Positions 47,196-56,641 of a stretch of 64,000 bases of DNA are shown one piece after another. The notes under the pieces were generated by a model that saw nothing but the letters and a program-made list of their open reading frames with translations, was not told the DNA's origin and did no database searches. This DNA is from Streptomyces nigra (GTDB lineage: Bacteria > Actinomycetota > Actinomycetes > Streptomycetales > Streptomycetaceae), in contig NZ_CP029043.1 of the NCBI RefSeq assembly GCF_003074055.1, forward strand, positions 6,998,501 to 7,062,500, given 5' to 3'. The translations under genes and the position numbers were made by a program. The stretch's first letter is position 1, and the number at the start of each line of letters is the position of its first letter.

Positions 47196-48163
47196 CGTGC
47201 GTTCTCCTGGGGGCCGGGGCCGGACGGACTGCCGTCGACGCACAGACGGATCTCGGTGCCGCCCCGCGGGCCGGGGCCGACGAAGAGGTCGGCGCCCACC
47301 AGCAGGGCGCGCTCCCGCATCCCGCTGATCCCCGCGCCCTCCGGCGCCGACCCGATGCCCCGCCCGTCGTCGGTGACCAGCAGGGTCACCCGGCCGTCGG
47401 CCTCGGGCCGCAGCCGCACCTCGACCCGGGTGGCACCGGCGTGCCGCGCGGTGTTGGTGAGCCCCTCCTGGGCGACCCGGTACAGGACCAGCTCGGTCGC
47501 CGGATCCAGAGCGGGGACGCCGGGCGCGATTTGCGTCGTCGCGCTCAGCCGGGAGGTCGTGAACTCGTTCGCCAGGGCGCGCAGGGCGCTGTGCAGCCCC
47601 AGCTCCTCCAGGACGCCGGGGCGCAGCCGGCGGGCGATCCGCCGGATCTCCTCCAGGCCCGCCCGGGTGGTCTCCTGCGCCTGGCGCAGATCGGCGCGGA
47701 CCGTCTCGGGCGCCCGGTCGGCCGCGTGCTTGAGCTGGAGCAGGACCGCCGTCAGGGTCTGGCCGACCTCGTCGTGCAGCTCCTGCGCGAGACGGTGCCG
47801 CTCGGCCTCCTGCGCCGACAGCACCCGGCCGGTGCTGGTGGCCCGCTCCGCCTCCAGACGGGCGAGCATCGCGTTGAACGTCTTCGTCAGCTCGGCCATC
47901 TCACCGGGCCCGGTGACGTTCGTACGGCTGCCGGGGCGCAGCAGGTCGGCGGCGGCCATGGCCCGGGTCAGCCGCGCCAGCGGGGCGAGCCCGAACCGCA
48001 GCAGCGCCGCGTTGGCGACCAGCATCACCACGAGCCCGGTGAGCAGGACCAGCGCCTCCCCGAACAGCACGGGCGTGGACACGGTGACCGGTCCCAGGAG
48101 CAGCAGCACCGCGGCGAGGAGGACCGCCGCGTTGAGGAGGAAGATCCGCCAGTACAACGTCAT
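47192..48163 (-). CDS. NarL-type sensor histidine kinase (HisKA_3)
   Basis: 323 residues. Two N-terminal membrane helices (FLLNAAVLLAAVLLLLG; LVLLTGLVVMLVANAAL) with only about 10 residues between them, so there is almost no extracytoplasmic sensor. HAMP (APLARLTRAMAAADLLRPGSR) then HisKA_3 with His130 in RLAQELHDEVGQTL, and HATPase_c (QEGLTNTARHAGA; TDDGRGIG; GISGMRERA). It probably senses the membrane or an intramembrane partner. Operon with the response regulator. Confidence 0.93.
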   Translation of the reverse strand: MTLYWRIFLLNAAVLLAAVLLLLGPVTVSTPVLFGEALVLLTGLVVMLVANAALLRFGLAPLARLTRAMAAADLLRPGSRTNVTGPGEMAELTKTFNAMLARLEAERATSTGRVLSAQEAERHRLAQELHDEVGQTLTAVLLQLKHAADRAPETVRADLRQAQETTRAGLEEIRRIARRLRPGVLEELGLHSALRALANEFTTSRLSATTQIAPGVPALDPATELVLYRVAQEGLTNTARHAGATRVEVRLRPEADGRVTLLVTDDGRGIGSAPEGAGISGMRERALLVGADLFVGPGPRGGTEIRLCVDGSPSGPGPQENAR

Positions 48164-48419
48164 GATCGCCGCCCTTCCCGCTGCCGCTCACCTCCACTGT
48201 CTCCCGTGGCCGCCGGACGACCCCCGGCGGGGGCCCGGCCTGTGAAGGGGCCCACTGCCCCGCACCGATTCTCACCGTCGGCGCCGCCCCGCGTCCATCC
48301 GTGCTGACACCCATATCCCCAGCTCGCGCGCACCTGGCACGATGAACACCGCACGGTGGCCACCGGGCCGACGAGCCGTGCCGGCACCAAGTCGCGAACG
48401 AACATGGAGGGGAGGGGTT

Positions 48420-48905
48420 GTGCCTGCTCCGCGGATGAGCACCACGCCCTTGCCGGGGATCGGTGTCCAGTACGACCTCACCACGCGGGAACACCGGCAT
48501 CTGTCGGTGATCGCCCACCGCGACGGCACCCGGACGGTGAACGTCTACCGCGCCGACGACCCGGACGCGTGCGCCCAGTCGCTGCACCTGAACGAAGCGG
48601 AGACCGCCTCGCTGATCGACGCGCTGGCCCCCTCCCACCACAGCCCGAACCTGCTGTCCACGACCGATCTGGGTCTGGTGGCCGAGCGCATCGAGCTGTC
48701 CTCCACCTCGTACTGGAACGGACGCGTCCTCGGCGACACGAAGATGCGGACCGAGACCGGTGCCTCCCTCGTCGCCGTCCTGCGGCGCGCCCAGGCGGTC
48801 CCCTCGCCGACGCCGGACTTCCGGCTGGCCGGGGGAGACATCCTGATCGTCATCGGCACCCGCGAGGGCGTGGAGGCGGCCGCCGCGATACTCGGGCGGG
48901 AGTGA
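48420..48905 (+). CDS. Antiporter regulatory subunit (KhtT-like, TrkA-C)
   Basis: 161 residues from a GTG placed 5 nt after GGAGGGGAGG; an ATG five codons later is also possible. The N-terminal half (PGIGVQYDLTTREHRHLSVIAHRDGTRTVNVYR) and the C-terminal TrkA-C domain (LVAERIELSSTSYWNGRVLGD; PTPDFRLAGGDILIVIGTREGVE) match KhtT-type gating subunits. It sits 4 bp before the antiporter gene and should control its activity through a bound nucleotide. Confidence 0.9.
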   Translation: MPAPRMSTTPLPGIGVQYDLTTREHRHLSVIAHRDGTRTVNVYRADDPDACAQSLHLNEAETASLIDALAPSHHSPNLLSTTDLGLVAERIELSSTSYWNGRVLGDTKMRTETGASLVAVLRRAQAVPSPTPDFRLAGGDILIVIGTREGVEAAAAILGRE

Positions 48906-48909
48906 TTCG

Positions 48910-50154
48910 ATGCACTCCTCCGCCATCTTCCTCATCGAGTTCGGTGCGATCATCCTCGGCCTGGGCCTGCTCGGCCGGCTGGCCGGACGTCTGCAGTTCT
49001 CGCCGATCCCCCTCTATCTGCTGGCCGGTCTCGCCTTCGGCGAGGGCGGGCTGCTGCCCCTCGGCACCAGTGAGGGGTTCGTGGCGATCGGCGCCGAGAT
49101 CGGCGTCATCCTGCTGCTGCTCATGCTCGGCCTGGAGTACACGGCCAGCGACCTCGTCTCCAATCTGAAGACGCAGTACCCGGCGGGTCTCGTCGACGCC
49201 ACCCTGAACGCCCTGCCGGGCGCCGCCATGGCGCTGCTGCTGGGCTGGGGGCCGGTCGCCGCCGTCGTCCTGGCCGGTGTCACCTGGATCTCGTCGTCGG
49301 GCGTCATCGCGAAGGTCCTCGGCGACCTGGGCCGGCTCGGCAACCGCGAGACCCCGGTCATCCTGAGCATCCTGGTCCTCGAGGACCTGTCGATGGCCGT
49401 CTACCTGCCGATCCTCACCGCCCTGCTGGCCGGGGCCGGGATCGCGGCGGGCAGCCTGACGCTGGCCATCGCGCTCGGTGTCGCCGGGCTCGTCCTCGTC
49501 CTGGCCGTGCGCTACGGACGGCACATCTCACGCTTCGTCTCCAGCGACGACCCGGAGAAGCTGCTCCTGGTGGTGCTCGGCCTGACCCTGCTGGTCGCCG
49601 GGATCGCCCAGCAGCTCCAGGTCTCGGCGGCCGTCGGCGCCTTCCTCGTCGGCATCGCCCTGTCCGGTGAGGTCGCCGAGGGCGCGCACAATCTGCTGGC
49701 GCCCCTGCGGGACCTGTTCGCCGCCGTGTTCTTCGTCTTCTTCGGGCTGCACACCGACCCGGCGAGCATCCCGCCCGTGCTGCTGCCGGCCCTCGCGCTG
49801 GCCGTCGTCACGACCGCCACGAAGATCGCCACCGGCTACTGGGCGGCGAAGCGTGCCGACGTGGGTGTCAAGGGCCGCTGGCGGGCCGGCGGCACGCTGG
49901 TCGCCCGCGGCGAGTTCTCCATCGTCATCGCCGGACTCGCCGTCACGGCCGGCATCGAGCCCTCGCTGGGCCCGCTGGCCACCGCCTACGTCCTGATCCT
50001 CGTCGTCGTGGGCCCGCTGACCGCCCGCTACACCGAGCCGGTCGCGGCGTTCCTCACCCGCCGCAAGGGCGGCTCCACGCCGCCCCCGGCGACGGAGCGG
50101 CTGCCCGAGGAGTCCGCCGAGACGGTCCGGAGCGGACCGGCCGGAACGGCGTGA
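48910..50154 (+). CDS. Cation:proton antiporter, CPA2 family (KhtU-like)
   Basis: 414 residues, about 12-13 transmembrane segments. CPA2 features: IEFGAIILGLGLLGRLAGRL at the N-terminus, EIGVILLLLMLGLEYT, SSGVIAKVLGDLGRLGNRETP with SILVLEDLSMAVYLPI, and FFVFFGLHTDP. Probably exports K+ (or Na+) in exchange for protons across the cell membrane, gated by the TrkA-C subunit encoded just upstream. The long hairpin after the gene ends the two-gene operon. Confidence 0.92.
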   Translation: MHSSAIFLIEFGAIILGLGLLGRLAGRLQFSPIPLYLLAGLAFGEGGLLPLGTSEGFVAIGAEIGVILLLLMLGLEYTASDLVSNLKTQYPAGLVDATLNALPGAAMALLLGWGPVAAVVLAGVTWISSSGVIAKVLGDLGRLGNRETPVILSILVLEDLSMAVYLPILTALLAGAGIAAGSLTLAIALGVAGLVLVLAVRYGRHISRFVSSDDPEKLLLVVLGLTLLVAGIAQQLQVSAAVGAFLVGIALSGEVAEGAHNLLAPLRDLFAAVFFVFFGLHTDPASIPPVLLPALALAVVTTATKIATGYWAAKRADVGVKGRWRAGGTLVARGEFSIVIAGLAVTAGIEPSLGPLATAYVLILVVVGPLTARYTEPVAAFLTRRKGGSTPPPATERLPEESAETVRSGPAGTA

Positions 50155-50192
50155 GCCGGCCGCCGGCGACGACCGGCGGCGCGTGACTCGGT

Positions 50193-50258
50193 AACGGCCC
50201 GGGCGGCGGTTTCCGGCGGGATACATCCCGCCGGAAACCGCCGCCCGGGCCGTTTTGT
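50193..50258 (+). terminator. Long intrinsic terminator after antiporter gene
   Basis: A perfect 28-bp stem (50193-50220 with 50227-50254), loop ATACAT, followed by the T-run at 50253-50256. Unusually long for an intrinsic terminator; it begins 38 bp past the antiporter stop. Confidence 0.9.
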
Positions 50259-50426
50259 GCGAGGGGTTCGTGCAGGTCCAGCCGCCCGGGCTTGTGGGTG
50301 TCGCGGCCCGGGAAACATGGGTGCGGGGACCGATGGCCGGGGCACGACCGCCCGGGTTCGACTGTCGGTACCCCCCTCGATCGGATCGGCTCCAGGCGCG
50401 GTGACGCGCTCCGGGAAGGAGGAGCC

Positions 50427-50783
50427 ATGCCCCCGTCCGACCACGACCGACTGGTCGCCCTCGAGGCCCAACTCCTGCGCGACGACCCGCGGTTCATCCG
50501 GCGGTTCCGCGCGGGCCGGCCCGCCCGGCCCCGCGAGTACCGGCGGACCCGCGCCTGGTGGCTGCTGGCGGCCGGCCTCGCCGGCCTCGGCACCGGGATC
50601 GCCGTGGCCGACGGGCTGTTCATCGCCGCTGGGCTGGTCCTCGCCGGGATCGCCGTGGAGCGCTGCGGGAGCCCGCCCCGGCCCGAAGCACATGGCCGGA
50701 AGGGCGGTTCCCCCGGCACACCGCCGGTGCCACCCTACGAGCGACCCCCGAACCGGCCGCGGAGGCCGTACAGGGACCAGTGA
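50427..50783 (+). CDS. DUF3040 small membrane protein
   Basis: 118 residues, ATG with AAGGAGGAG upstream. The N-terminus (SDHDRLVALEAQLLRDDPRFIRRFRAG) is a DUF3040-like cytoplasmic helix; then two closely spaced membrane helices (AWWLLAAGLAGLGTGIAVA; LFIAAGLVLAGIAV) and a Pro/Arg-rich tail. Function unknown. The preceding 168 bp after the terminator hold no recognised motif apart from the strong ribosome site. Confidence 0.85.
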   Translation: MPPSDHDRLVALEAQLLRDDPRFIRRFRAGRPARPREYRRTRAWWLLAAGLAGLGTGIAVADGLFIAAGLVLAGIAVERCGSPPRPEAHGRKGGSPGTPPVPPYERPPNRPRRPYRDQ

Positions 50784-50871
50784 GACAATCACGGTTCAGT
50801 TTCATGCGCCGTGGCGACCGGGACTCTCCTCATCGCCGGGCGGCGGGGGTGGACCGGAAGGAAGCACCGCA

Positions 50872-51303
50872 GTGATCGAATGGGTGTCCCACGGCAATGG
50901 CGCCAGGCCCGTTCCCCAGCCCGTGCCCACCCGTCTGGTGTGGGCGGGGGCCTTCGGCGGCGCGCTGGTCCTCGTGGCACTCGTCAACGCCCTCGTCGGC
51001 CCCGACCGGCCCTTTCTGGCGCTGACCGCGCTGTCGCTGCTGGCCGCGTTCCTGGGGCTGGGCGCCCGCTTCAGCGCCGCCCCCGGGACGGCCGTCCTGT
51101 GCTGGCTGTTCCTCAACGCGTTCGGCGTGCCGCCCGAGGGCACGCTCACCTGGGCCGGGTCCCGTGACACGTTCTGGCTGGCGTGCCTGCTGACCGCCGC
51201 CCTGGTGGGCACGGTCCTGGCCCGGCTGCGGCACGCGCGCGCCGCGTACCGCCGGCTTGGCACCGTCGCGGGCGGCGCCCCGGAGGCTCCCGGCGACGCC
51301 TGA
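50872..51303 (+). CDS. Small DUF4118-like membrane protein
   Basis: 143 residues, GTG with GGAAGGAAG upstream. Three to four hydrophobic segments: RLVWAGAFGGALVLVALVNA, FLALTALSLLAAFLGLG, AVLCWLFLNAFG, FWLACLLTAALVGTVLA. The pattern resembles the membrane part of KdpD/DUF4118 proteins without any kinase domain. Cytoplasmic tail rich in Ala/Gly. Function unknown; it may be co-transcribed with the DUF3040 gene 88 bp upstream. Confidence 0.75.
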   Translation: MIEWVSHGNGARPVPQPVPTRLVWAGAFGGALVLVALVNALVGPDRPFLALTALSLLAAFLGLGARFSAAPGTAVLCWLFLNAFGVPPEGTLTWAGSRDTFWLACLLTAALVGTVLARLRHARAAYRRLGTVAGGAPEAPGDA

Positions 51304-51317
51304 CCTCCGCTGACGTG

Positions 51318-51350
51318 TACGGCCCGGCGTGGGATCCACGCCGGGCCGTA
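51318..51350. terminator. Bidirectional hairpin terminator
   Basis: TACGGCCCGGCGTGG (51318-51332) pairs with its complement at 51336-51350 around a 3-nt GAT loop. It lies between the convergent membrane-protein and cyclophilin genes. Confidence 0.8.
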
Positions 51351-51367
51351 TCCGTGCTGACGGTACG

Positions 51368-51862
51368 TCAGGCGGCGATGCCGGAGTCCTCGATGACGAT
51401 CTTCTTGGCGGTCGAGCCCGAGCGGCTGCCCAGGGCCTCGACGGCCTTGACGACGTCCTCGCCCTCGACGACCTCGCCGAAGACGACGTGCTTGCCGTCC
51501 AGCCACGGCGTGACGACCGTGGTGATGAAGAACTGCGAACCGTTGGAGTTCGGTCCGGCGTTCGCCATGCTCAGCAGGAACGGACGGTCGTGCTTCAGCT
51601 GGAAGTTCTCGTCGGCGAACTTCTCGCCGTAGATGCTCTTGCCGCCGGTGCCGTTGCCGTTGGTGAAGTCGCCGCCCTGCAGCATGAACTCGGGGATCAC
51701 CCGGTGGAAGGGCGCGCCCTTGTAGCCGTAGCCGTTCTGGCCGGTCGCCAGCTCACGGAAGTTGCGCGCGGTCTTCGGCACGACGTCGTCGAAGAGCCGG
51801 AAGACGATGCGGCCGAGGTCCTCGCCGTCGGCCGAGATCTGGAAAAACACGTTCTCGCTCAT
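51368..51862 (-). CDS. Peptidyl-prolyl cis-trans isomerase (cyclophilin)
   Basis: 164 residues, single cyclophilin domain: [48 protein letters not shown] with the catalytic Arg, [22 protein letters not shown], and [15 protein letters not shown]. No signal peptide, so it is cytoplasmic. It accelerates prolyl isomerisation in folding proteins. Confidence 0.97.
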   Translation of the reverse strand: MSENVFFQISADGEDLGRIVFRLFDDVVPKTARNFRELATGQNGYGYKGAPFHRVIPEFMLQGGDFTNGNGTGGKSIYGEKFADENFQLKHDRPFLLSMANAGPNSNGSQFFITTVVTPWLDGKHVVFGEVVEGEDVVKAVEALGSRSGSTAKKIVIEDSGIAA

Positions 51863-51971
51863 GCCCCTGATTCTCCACTCCCGGCTCGGCCAGGTCGAAC
51901 ACGGCCCCCCGGGCGTGGCGCCGGGACCGTGGTCTAGAGTGCGGCCCTCCCCGCGCGGGGGTGCCCGCTGC

Positions 51972-52661
51972 TCAGGTCAGGGCGCCCTTCTCGCAGATCT
52001 GCCGGGCGACCTCGCGGAGCTTGACGTTGTTCTCCTGCGAGTAGCGGCGCAGGACGTCGAAGGCCTGCGTCTCGTCCAGTCCGTGACGGCCCATGAGGAT
52101 GCCCCTGGCCTCGCCGATCACATGGCGGGTGGCGACGGCCTCCTCCATCTGGGCGTGGGTGCGGGCGCTGGAGAAGGCGATCGCGGCGTGGGAGGCGAGC
52201 AGCCACCCGGCAAGCTCGCTCGCCTCGGCGAAGGCACCCGGCCTGCGGGAGTAGAGGTTCAGGGCCCCGAGATCCTCGTCCTCCGTGTAGAGCAGGAAAC
52301 CCATCATGCTGCCGACCCCGAGCTCCTGGGCCCGGGGAGCGTAGCGGGGCCAGCGCACCGCGTCCGCGGTGAAGTCGGGGATGCGGTAGACGCGTTCGCC
52401 CGTTCGGGAGCGCGCGGCGTCGAAGCAGGGCCCCTCCCGCAGCTCCCCCTGGATCCGGTCGCTGACCACGACGAGGTCGTCGGTGGCGGCCAGCGTCCGC
52501 ACCGCGTCGCCGCGCAGCACCAGGATTCCCGCGGCGTCGCAGCCCTCCACCAGCTCGGTGGCGGTGTGGGTGATCCGTCCCAGGGTCGCGTCGACCGACT
52601 CCTGCGCCAGGAGATCGCGTGCCATCGACGCCATCTGCCGCGCGAACCAGGCCCAGTCCAT
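51972..52661 (-). CDS. GAF-ANTAR regulator
   Basis: 229 residues from an ATG with GAGGTGGAGGA upstream. GAF domain (about 20-165: [39 protein letters not shown]) followed by ANTAR (about 170-225: [51 protein letters not shown]). ANTAR domains bind paired RNA hairpins and prevent termination. The GAF part should sense a small ligand or redox state. Monocistronic, with the STAS-ANTAR gene at 25632 the second ANTAR protein of the window. Confidence 0.92.
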   Translation of the reverse strand: MDWAWFARQMASMARDLLAQESVDATLGRITHTATELVEGCDAAGILVLRGDAVRTLAATDDLVVVSDRIQGELREGPCFDAARSRTGERVYRIPDFTADAVRWPRYAPRAQELGVGSMMGFLLYTEDEDLGALNLYSRRPGAFAEASELAGWLLASHAAIAFSSARTHAQMEEAVATRHVIGEARGILMGRHGLDETQAFDVLRRYSQENNVKLREVARQICEKGALT

Positions 52662-52756
52662 TCCGTCCTCCACCTCTCGGCGTGCGCCCTTCCAGCATTC
52701 CACGGAGCGCCGCGAGCGGTACGGGCGACGCGGCCTACGGCGATCGTCCACGCAGG

Positions 52757-53236
52757 TCAGAGGCGTGACGCCGACCGGTCCAGCTCAGCGCCGATCGCCG
52801 CCCGCAGGGGGGCGTGCCGTGGGCCGAGGGCGTGTTCCGGGGCGCTCCAGGAGTCGCGCGGGTACAGCCACACCGGCATCCGCACGAGACCGTCCGGCTC
52901 CCAGCCGTAGCGGGGCCACACGTGCGCGTGCAGAAAGGGGTCGGTGTTCCCGAGGATCTCGAGGTCGACCCGCCGGAAGCCCGGGTCCAGCCGTCCGCAG
53001 GCGCGCTCGACGGCCTCGCCGAGCCGGTCCATGTCGGACAGGAAGGCCGACCGCCTCTCCCGCGGCAGGTCCGAGAGCCGCTGGGCCGTCGGGTCGTCCG
53101 ACAGGAGCACGCAGTAGCCGGGGAGGAACTGCACGTCCCCGATCACCGCGAACCCGGCCTCCAGTCGGCGCGGCACGGTGGGGTTGGCCCCCCGGAGCGC
53201 GCTGCCGATCCTGTCCCCGCGCCATGAGTCGCCCAT
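52757..53236 (-). CDS. HIT-superfamily-like protein
   Basis: 159 residues. The region VDLEILGNTDPFLHAHVWPRYG carries a degenerate HIT motif, His-x-His-x-Trp instead of HxHxHxx, after a typical HIT strand-helix (VLLSDDPTAQRLSDLPRERRSAFLSDMDRLGEAVERAC). HIT proteins hydrolyse or transfer nucleotidyl groups (for example Ap4A). The loss of the last His may change or abolish activity. Isolated gene. Confidence 0.78.
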   Translation of the reverse strand: MGDSWRGDRIGSALRGANPTVPRRLEAGFAVIGDVQFLPGYCVLLSDDPTAQRLSDLPRERRSAFLSDMDRLGEAVERACGRLDPGFRRVDLEILGNTDPFLHAHVWPRYGWEPDGLVRMPVWLYPRDSWSAPEHALGPRHAPLRAAIGAELDRSASRL

Positions 53237-53279
53237 GATCGGCGACAGTAGCGCGCCCGGGGCCGGGGCGCGGCGGCCG

Positions 53280-54650
53280 TCACCGCTTCGGCACGCACCT
53301 CCAGGCCAGTGCCGCGGCCGTGAGGTAGGCGGCGGCGCCGATCGCCATGCTGAGGCGCAGGCCGGTGGACGGGGTGGTGGCCGACAGGAGCAGGCTGCCG
53401 CCGAGGGCGACGCCGGTGGCGCTGCCGATCTGGCGGGTGGTGTTGAACAGCGCCGAGGCGGTGCCCGCGTACCCGGCGGGTACAGCGCCCATGACGGTGG
53501 TGGTCGAGCCGGTGAGGGCGAACGAGGTGCCGAAGCCCGCCGCCATCATCGGGGCGACGAGAAGGGCGTAGCCGGGGTCGGGGCCCGCGGCCGCCCACCC
53601 GGCGAGCCCCAGCGCGGCCAGCAGCATGCCGCTGATCACCAGGGGCCGGTCGCCGGTGCGGCGGGCCAGCCGGCCGGACAGGACGGAGGCGAACATGGTC
53701 ATCGCCACCGCGGGGAACAGCGCGAGCCCCGTCTCGAAGGCGCTGTAGCCGCGCTCGCGCTGGAACTCCAGGCTCGCCGTGAACACCATGCCGTAGAAGG
53801 CGAAGTTGAACAGCAGGCCGATCACGGCACCACCGCTCATCGCCGGTGTGCGCAGCAGCGGCACGGGCAGTGCGGGGGAGCGGGCCAGCTTCTCGCGGAC
53901 CGCGAACAGCACGGCGGCGAGAACCGCCAGGCCCAGGCCCGCGAGGACGGCCGGATCGGTCCAGCCCCGTCGTCCGGCCTCGTTGAGCGAGGTGGTCAGC
54001 AGGGCGACGGCCGCCACCACCGCGCACTGCGCCGGCCAGTCCAGGGCGCGGTCGGCGCGGCGGGGCGAGGGCGCCACGTGCCGCAGCGTCAGCGCCAGGC
54101 AGGCCGCGCCGACCGGGAGGTTGATGAGGAAGACCCAGCGCCAGCCGACCGTGGACACGAGCGCGCCGCCGAGCAGGGGACCGGCCGAGGCGGCGATGCC
54201 CGCCATGGATCCCCACAGCCCGAAGGCGCGCGAGCGGGCCGCCGGTTCCGGGTACGCCTGCTGGAGCAGCGCGAGGGAGCCGGGGACGATGAGGGCCGCC
54301 CCGAGCCCCTCCACGAGGCGCCCGGCGATGAGGGAGGGGGCGTCCGGCGCGAGCGCGCAGGCGGCGGAGGAGACCGTGAACACCGCGACACCGGCGCAGA
54401 AGACGCGGCGGTTGCCGAGCCGGTCGCCCAGCGCGCCGCCGGTCAGCAGGAAGCCGGCGAGGACCAGCGTGTAGCCGTCGGTGACCCACTGGACGCCGGT
54501 GAGCGAGGCGGACAGCTCGCGGCCGATGACGGGGACGGCGACATTGATGACGGTCACGTCCAGGATCACCATGAAGTAGCCGGCGCACACGGCCAGCAGT
54601 GGTGCCCAGCCCCGCCGTTCACCCGCAGGCCGCGCCCGGTCCACGGTCAT
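53280..54650 (-). CDS. MFS drug exporter, DHA2 family
   Basis: 456 residues, about 14 hydrophobic segments. DHA2 motif: VILDVTVINVAVPVIGREL in the first helix, GALGDRLGNRRVF (motif A), and SAGPLLGGALVSTVGWRWVFLINLPVG (motif C). Exports hydrophobic compounds using the proton gradient. Substrate unknown. It is divergent from the iron-regulated ABC operon but has its own start region. Confidence 0.93.
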   Translation of the reverse strand: MTVDRARPAGERRGWAPLLAVCAGYFMVILDVTVINVAVPVIGRELSASLTGVQWVTDGYTLVLAGFLLTGGALGDRLGNRRVFCAGVAVFTVSSAACALAPDAPSLIAGRLVEGLGAALIVPGSLALLQQAYPEPAARSRAFGLWGSMAGIAASAGPLLGGALVSTVGWRWVFLINLPVGAACLALTLRHVAPSPRRADRALDWPAQCAVVAAVALLTTSLNEAGRRGWTDPAVLAGLGLAVLAAVLFAVREKLARSPALPVPLLRTPAMSGGAVIGLLFNFAFYGMVFTASLEFQRERGYSAFETGLALFPAVAMTMFASVLSGRLARRTGDRPLVISGMLLAALGLAGWAAAGPDPGYALLVAPMMAAGFGTSFALTGSTTTVMGAVPAGYAGTASALFNTTRQIGSATGVALGGSLLLSATTPSTGLRLSMAIGAAAYLTAAALAWRCVPKR

Positions 54651-54770
54651 CCCTCCTCCGGTACGGCGAGATCGCGTGGATCGTCACAGTAGGCGCCGGA
54701 CGCCGTAAGTCGAGGAAGCGTACCGGAGGGGGCCGGGTGTCCATCGGGTGGATCCCCTCCCGTGATCGAC

Positions 54771-54787
54771 TTAGGTTAGGCTAACCT
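54771..54787. promoter_or_regulatory. Iron box (DmdR/IdeR operator)
   Basis: TTAGGTTAGGCTAACCT matches 17 of the 19 bp of the established actinobacterial iron-box palindrome. It ends 7 bp before the GTG start of the siderophore ATPase gene, so Fe(II)-bound repressor would block transcription initiation. Confidence 0.9.
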
Positions 54788-54794
54788 CTGTCAC

Positions 54795-55655
54795 GTGCAA
54801 GCAGAGGAGACGACCTCGGCGGCGGCGCGTCCCCGTCGTGGTCATGAACTGTCCGCCACGGACGTCACCGTGGCGTACGACGGCGTCGACGTCGTCCACA
54901 GCGCGTCGCTGTCGCTCCGGCCCGGTCGAGTGACCGTGCTGGTGGGGCCGAACGGCAGCGGGAAGTCCACCCTCCTGCGGACCGTCGCGCGCCTCCAGCG
55001 GCCGCGCACCGCCGCCCTCGTGGTCGACGGCGCCGACGGACTCGCGCTGACCCCGCGTGAGTTCTCCCGCCGCGTCGCCCTGTTGACGCAGGGCCGCCCC
55101 ACCCCCAGCGGCCTGACCGTACGGGACGTCGTCGAGTTCGGCCGGTACCCCCACCGGGGCCGGTGGGGCGGGGCGGACCCGGACGGCACCGCCGCGGTCG
55201 ACCGCGCGCTGGCCCTGACCGGCGTCGAGGACCTCGCCGGACGCGGCGTCGAGCACCTCTCCGGCGGCCAGTTGCAGCGGGTGTGGCTCGCGAGCTGCCT
55301 CGCCCAGGAGACCGGCGTGCTCCTGCTCGACGAACCGACGACCTACCTCGACCTGCGCTACCAGATCGAACTCCTCGACCTCGTCCGCGACCTGGCCGAC
55401 GACCACGGCATCGCCGTCGGCGCCGTCCTGCACGACCTCGACCAGGCCGCGGCCCTCGCCGACCGCGTCGTCCTGCTGCACGAGGGACGTGTCGTCGCCG
55501 ACGGCACCCCCGACGACGTCCTGACCGCCGAGCGGCTGACCGGTGTCTACGGCATCCGCATCGAGGTCGGCACCGACCCGCTCACCGGCCGGCTGCGCAC
55601 CCGCGCGATCGGCCGCCACCACACGCGAACCGAAAGGCTCGGCACACCCTCATGA
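54795..55655 (+). CDS. Siderophore ABC transporter ATP-binding protein
   Basis: 286 residues from a GTG that lies 8 bp after the iron box and has no ribosome site, so a leaderless transcript is possible. Walker A GPNGSGKST, Q-loop TQGRPTPSGLTV, signature HLSGGQLQRVWLASCL, Walker B VLLLDEPTTYLD, switch His in VLHDLDQA: the FecE/FepC type. It powers ferric-siderophore import with the following lipoprotein and fused permease. Gene order ATPase-receptor-permease is unusual in that the ATPase is first. Confidence 0.92.
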   Translation: MQAEETTSAAARPRRGHELSATDVTVAYDGVDVVHSASLSLRPGRVTVLVGPNGSGKSTLLRTVARLQRPRTAALVVDGADGLALTPREFSRRVALLTQGRPTPSGLTVRDVVEFGRYPHRGRWGGADPDGTAAVDRALALTGVEDLAGRGVEHLSGGQLQRVWLASCLAQETGVLLLDEPTTYLDLRYQIELLDLVRDLADDHGIAVGAVLHDLDQAAALADRVVLLHEGRVVADGTPDDVLTAERLTGVYGIRIEVGTDPLTGRLRTRAIGRHHTRTERLGTPS

Positions 55656-56638
55656 GACGCCTGATCACCACCGCGGCGGTCGCCACCGCCGCGGCCCTCG
55701 CCCTGACCTCCTGCGGCACCACCGAGCCCGCGGCCGACGACGCCGCGGCGAAGAAGCAGGACCAGGCCATCACCCTCACCGACGCCGCCGGCACGAAGGT
55801 GAAGCTCGACGGGCCCGCCAAGAAGGTCGTCGGCACCGAGTGGCACGAGGTCGAGCTGCTCGTCTCGCTCGGCGTCGACCCGGTGGGCGTCGCCGACGTC
55901 AAGGGCTACAAGACCTGGGACCAGGCCGTCCCGCTGAAGAACGAGCCCAAGGACATCGGCACCCGCGGCGAGCCCAGCATGGACACCATCGCCGCGCTCT
56001 CCCCGGACCTCGTCGTCGCCAGCACCGATCTGCCGCCCGCCGCCGTCGAGCAGCTGCGGAAGGTCGCCCCGGTCATCGAGGTGCGCTCCGCCGGCGCGTC
56101 CGACCCGCTCGGCCAGATGACGAAGAACCTCGACCTCATCGCCGAGGCCACCGGCACCACCGAACGGGCCGCCACCCTCAAGAAGGACTTCGACACCAAG
56201 CTCGCCGAGGGCGCCAAGGCCCTCGCCGACGCCGGTCTCGACGGCGCCGAGTTCGCCTTCGCCGACGGCTACGACATCTCCAACCAGGTCTCCATCCGGC
56301 CCTACACCAGCGGTTCGCTCATCGGGGCCGTCAACGAGAAGCTCGGCCTGAAGAACGCCTGGACCGTCGAGGGCGACAAGGACTACGGCCTCGGCACCAC
56401 CGACGTCGAGGGCCTCACCAAGCTCCCCGCCGACGTGCGGTTCGCCTACATCGGCAACGACGGCGACAAGAGCGCCACTCCCTTCACCGGCGCCCTCGCC
56501 AAGGACAAGGTGTGGACCTCGCTGCCCTTCGTGAAGAAGGGCGAGGTGCACCGGCTGCCCGACGGCATCTGGATGTTCGGCGGCCCCGGCTCCATGGAGC
56601 GGTACGTCGACGCCGTCGTCGCCGAGCTGACGAAGTAG
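55652..56638 (+). CDS. Ferric-siderophore-binding lipoprotein
   Basis: 328 residues; the ATG overlaps the ATPase stop by 4 bp. Signal peptide with lipobox LTSC. Class III binding-protein fold: VELLVSLGVDPVGVADVKGY, PSMDTIAALSPDLVVAST, long central helix (LKKDFDTKLAEGAKALADAG), and the C-terminal lobe ending GGPGSMERYVDAVVAEL. Extracytoplasmic receptor of the importer. Siderophore type cannot be deduced. Confidence 0.93.
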   Translation: MRRLITTAAVATAAALALTSCGTTEPAADDAAAKKQDQAITLTDAAGTKVKLDGPAKKVVGTEWHEVELLVSLGVDPVGVADVKGYKTWDQAVPLKNEPKDIGTRGEPSMDTIAALSPDLVVASTDLPPAAVEQLRKVAPVIEVRSAGASDPLGQMTKNLDLIAEATGTTERAATLKKDFDTKLAEGAKALADAGLDGAEFAFADGYDISNQVSIRPYTSGSLIGAVNEKLGLKNAWTVEGDKDYGLGTTDVEGLTKLPADVRFAYIGNDGDKSATPFTGALAKDKVWTSLPFVKKGEVHRLPDGIWMFGGPGSMERYVDAVVAELTK

Positions 56639-56641
56639 CGC

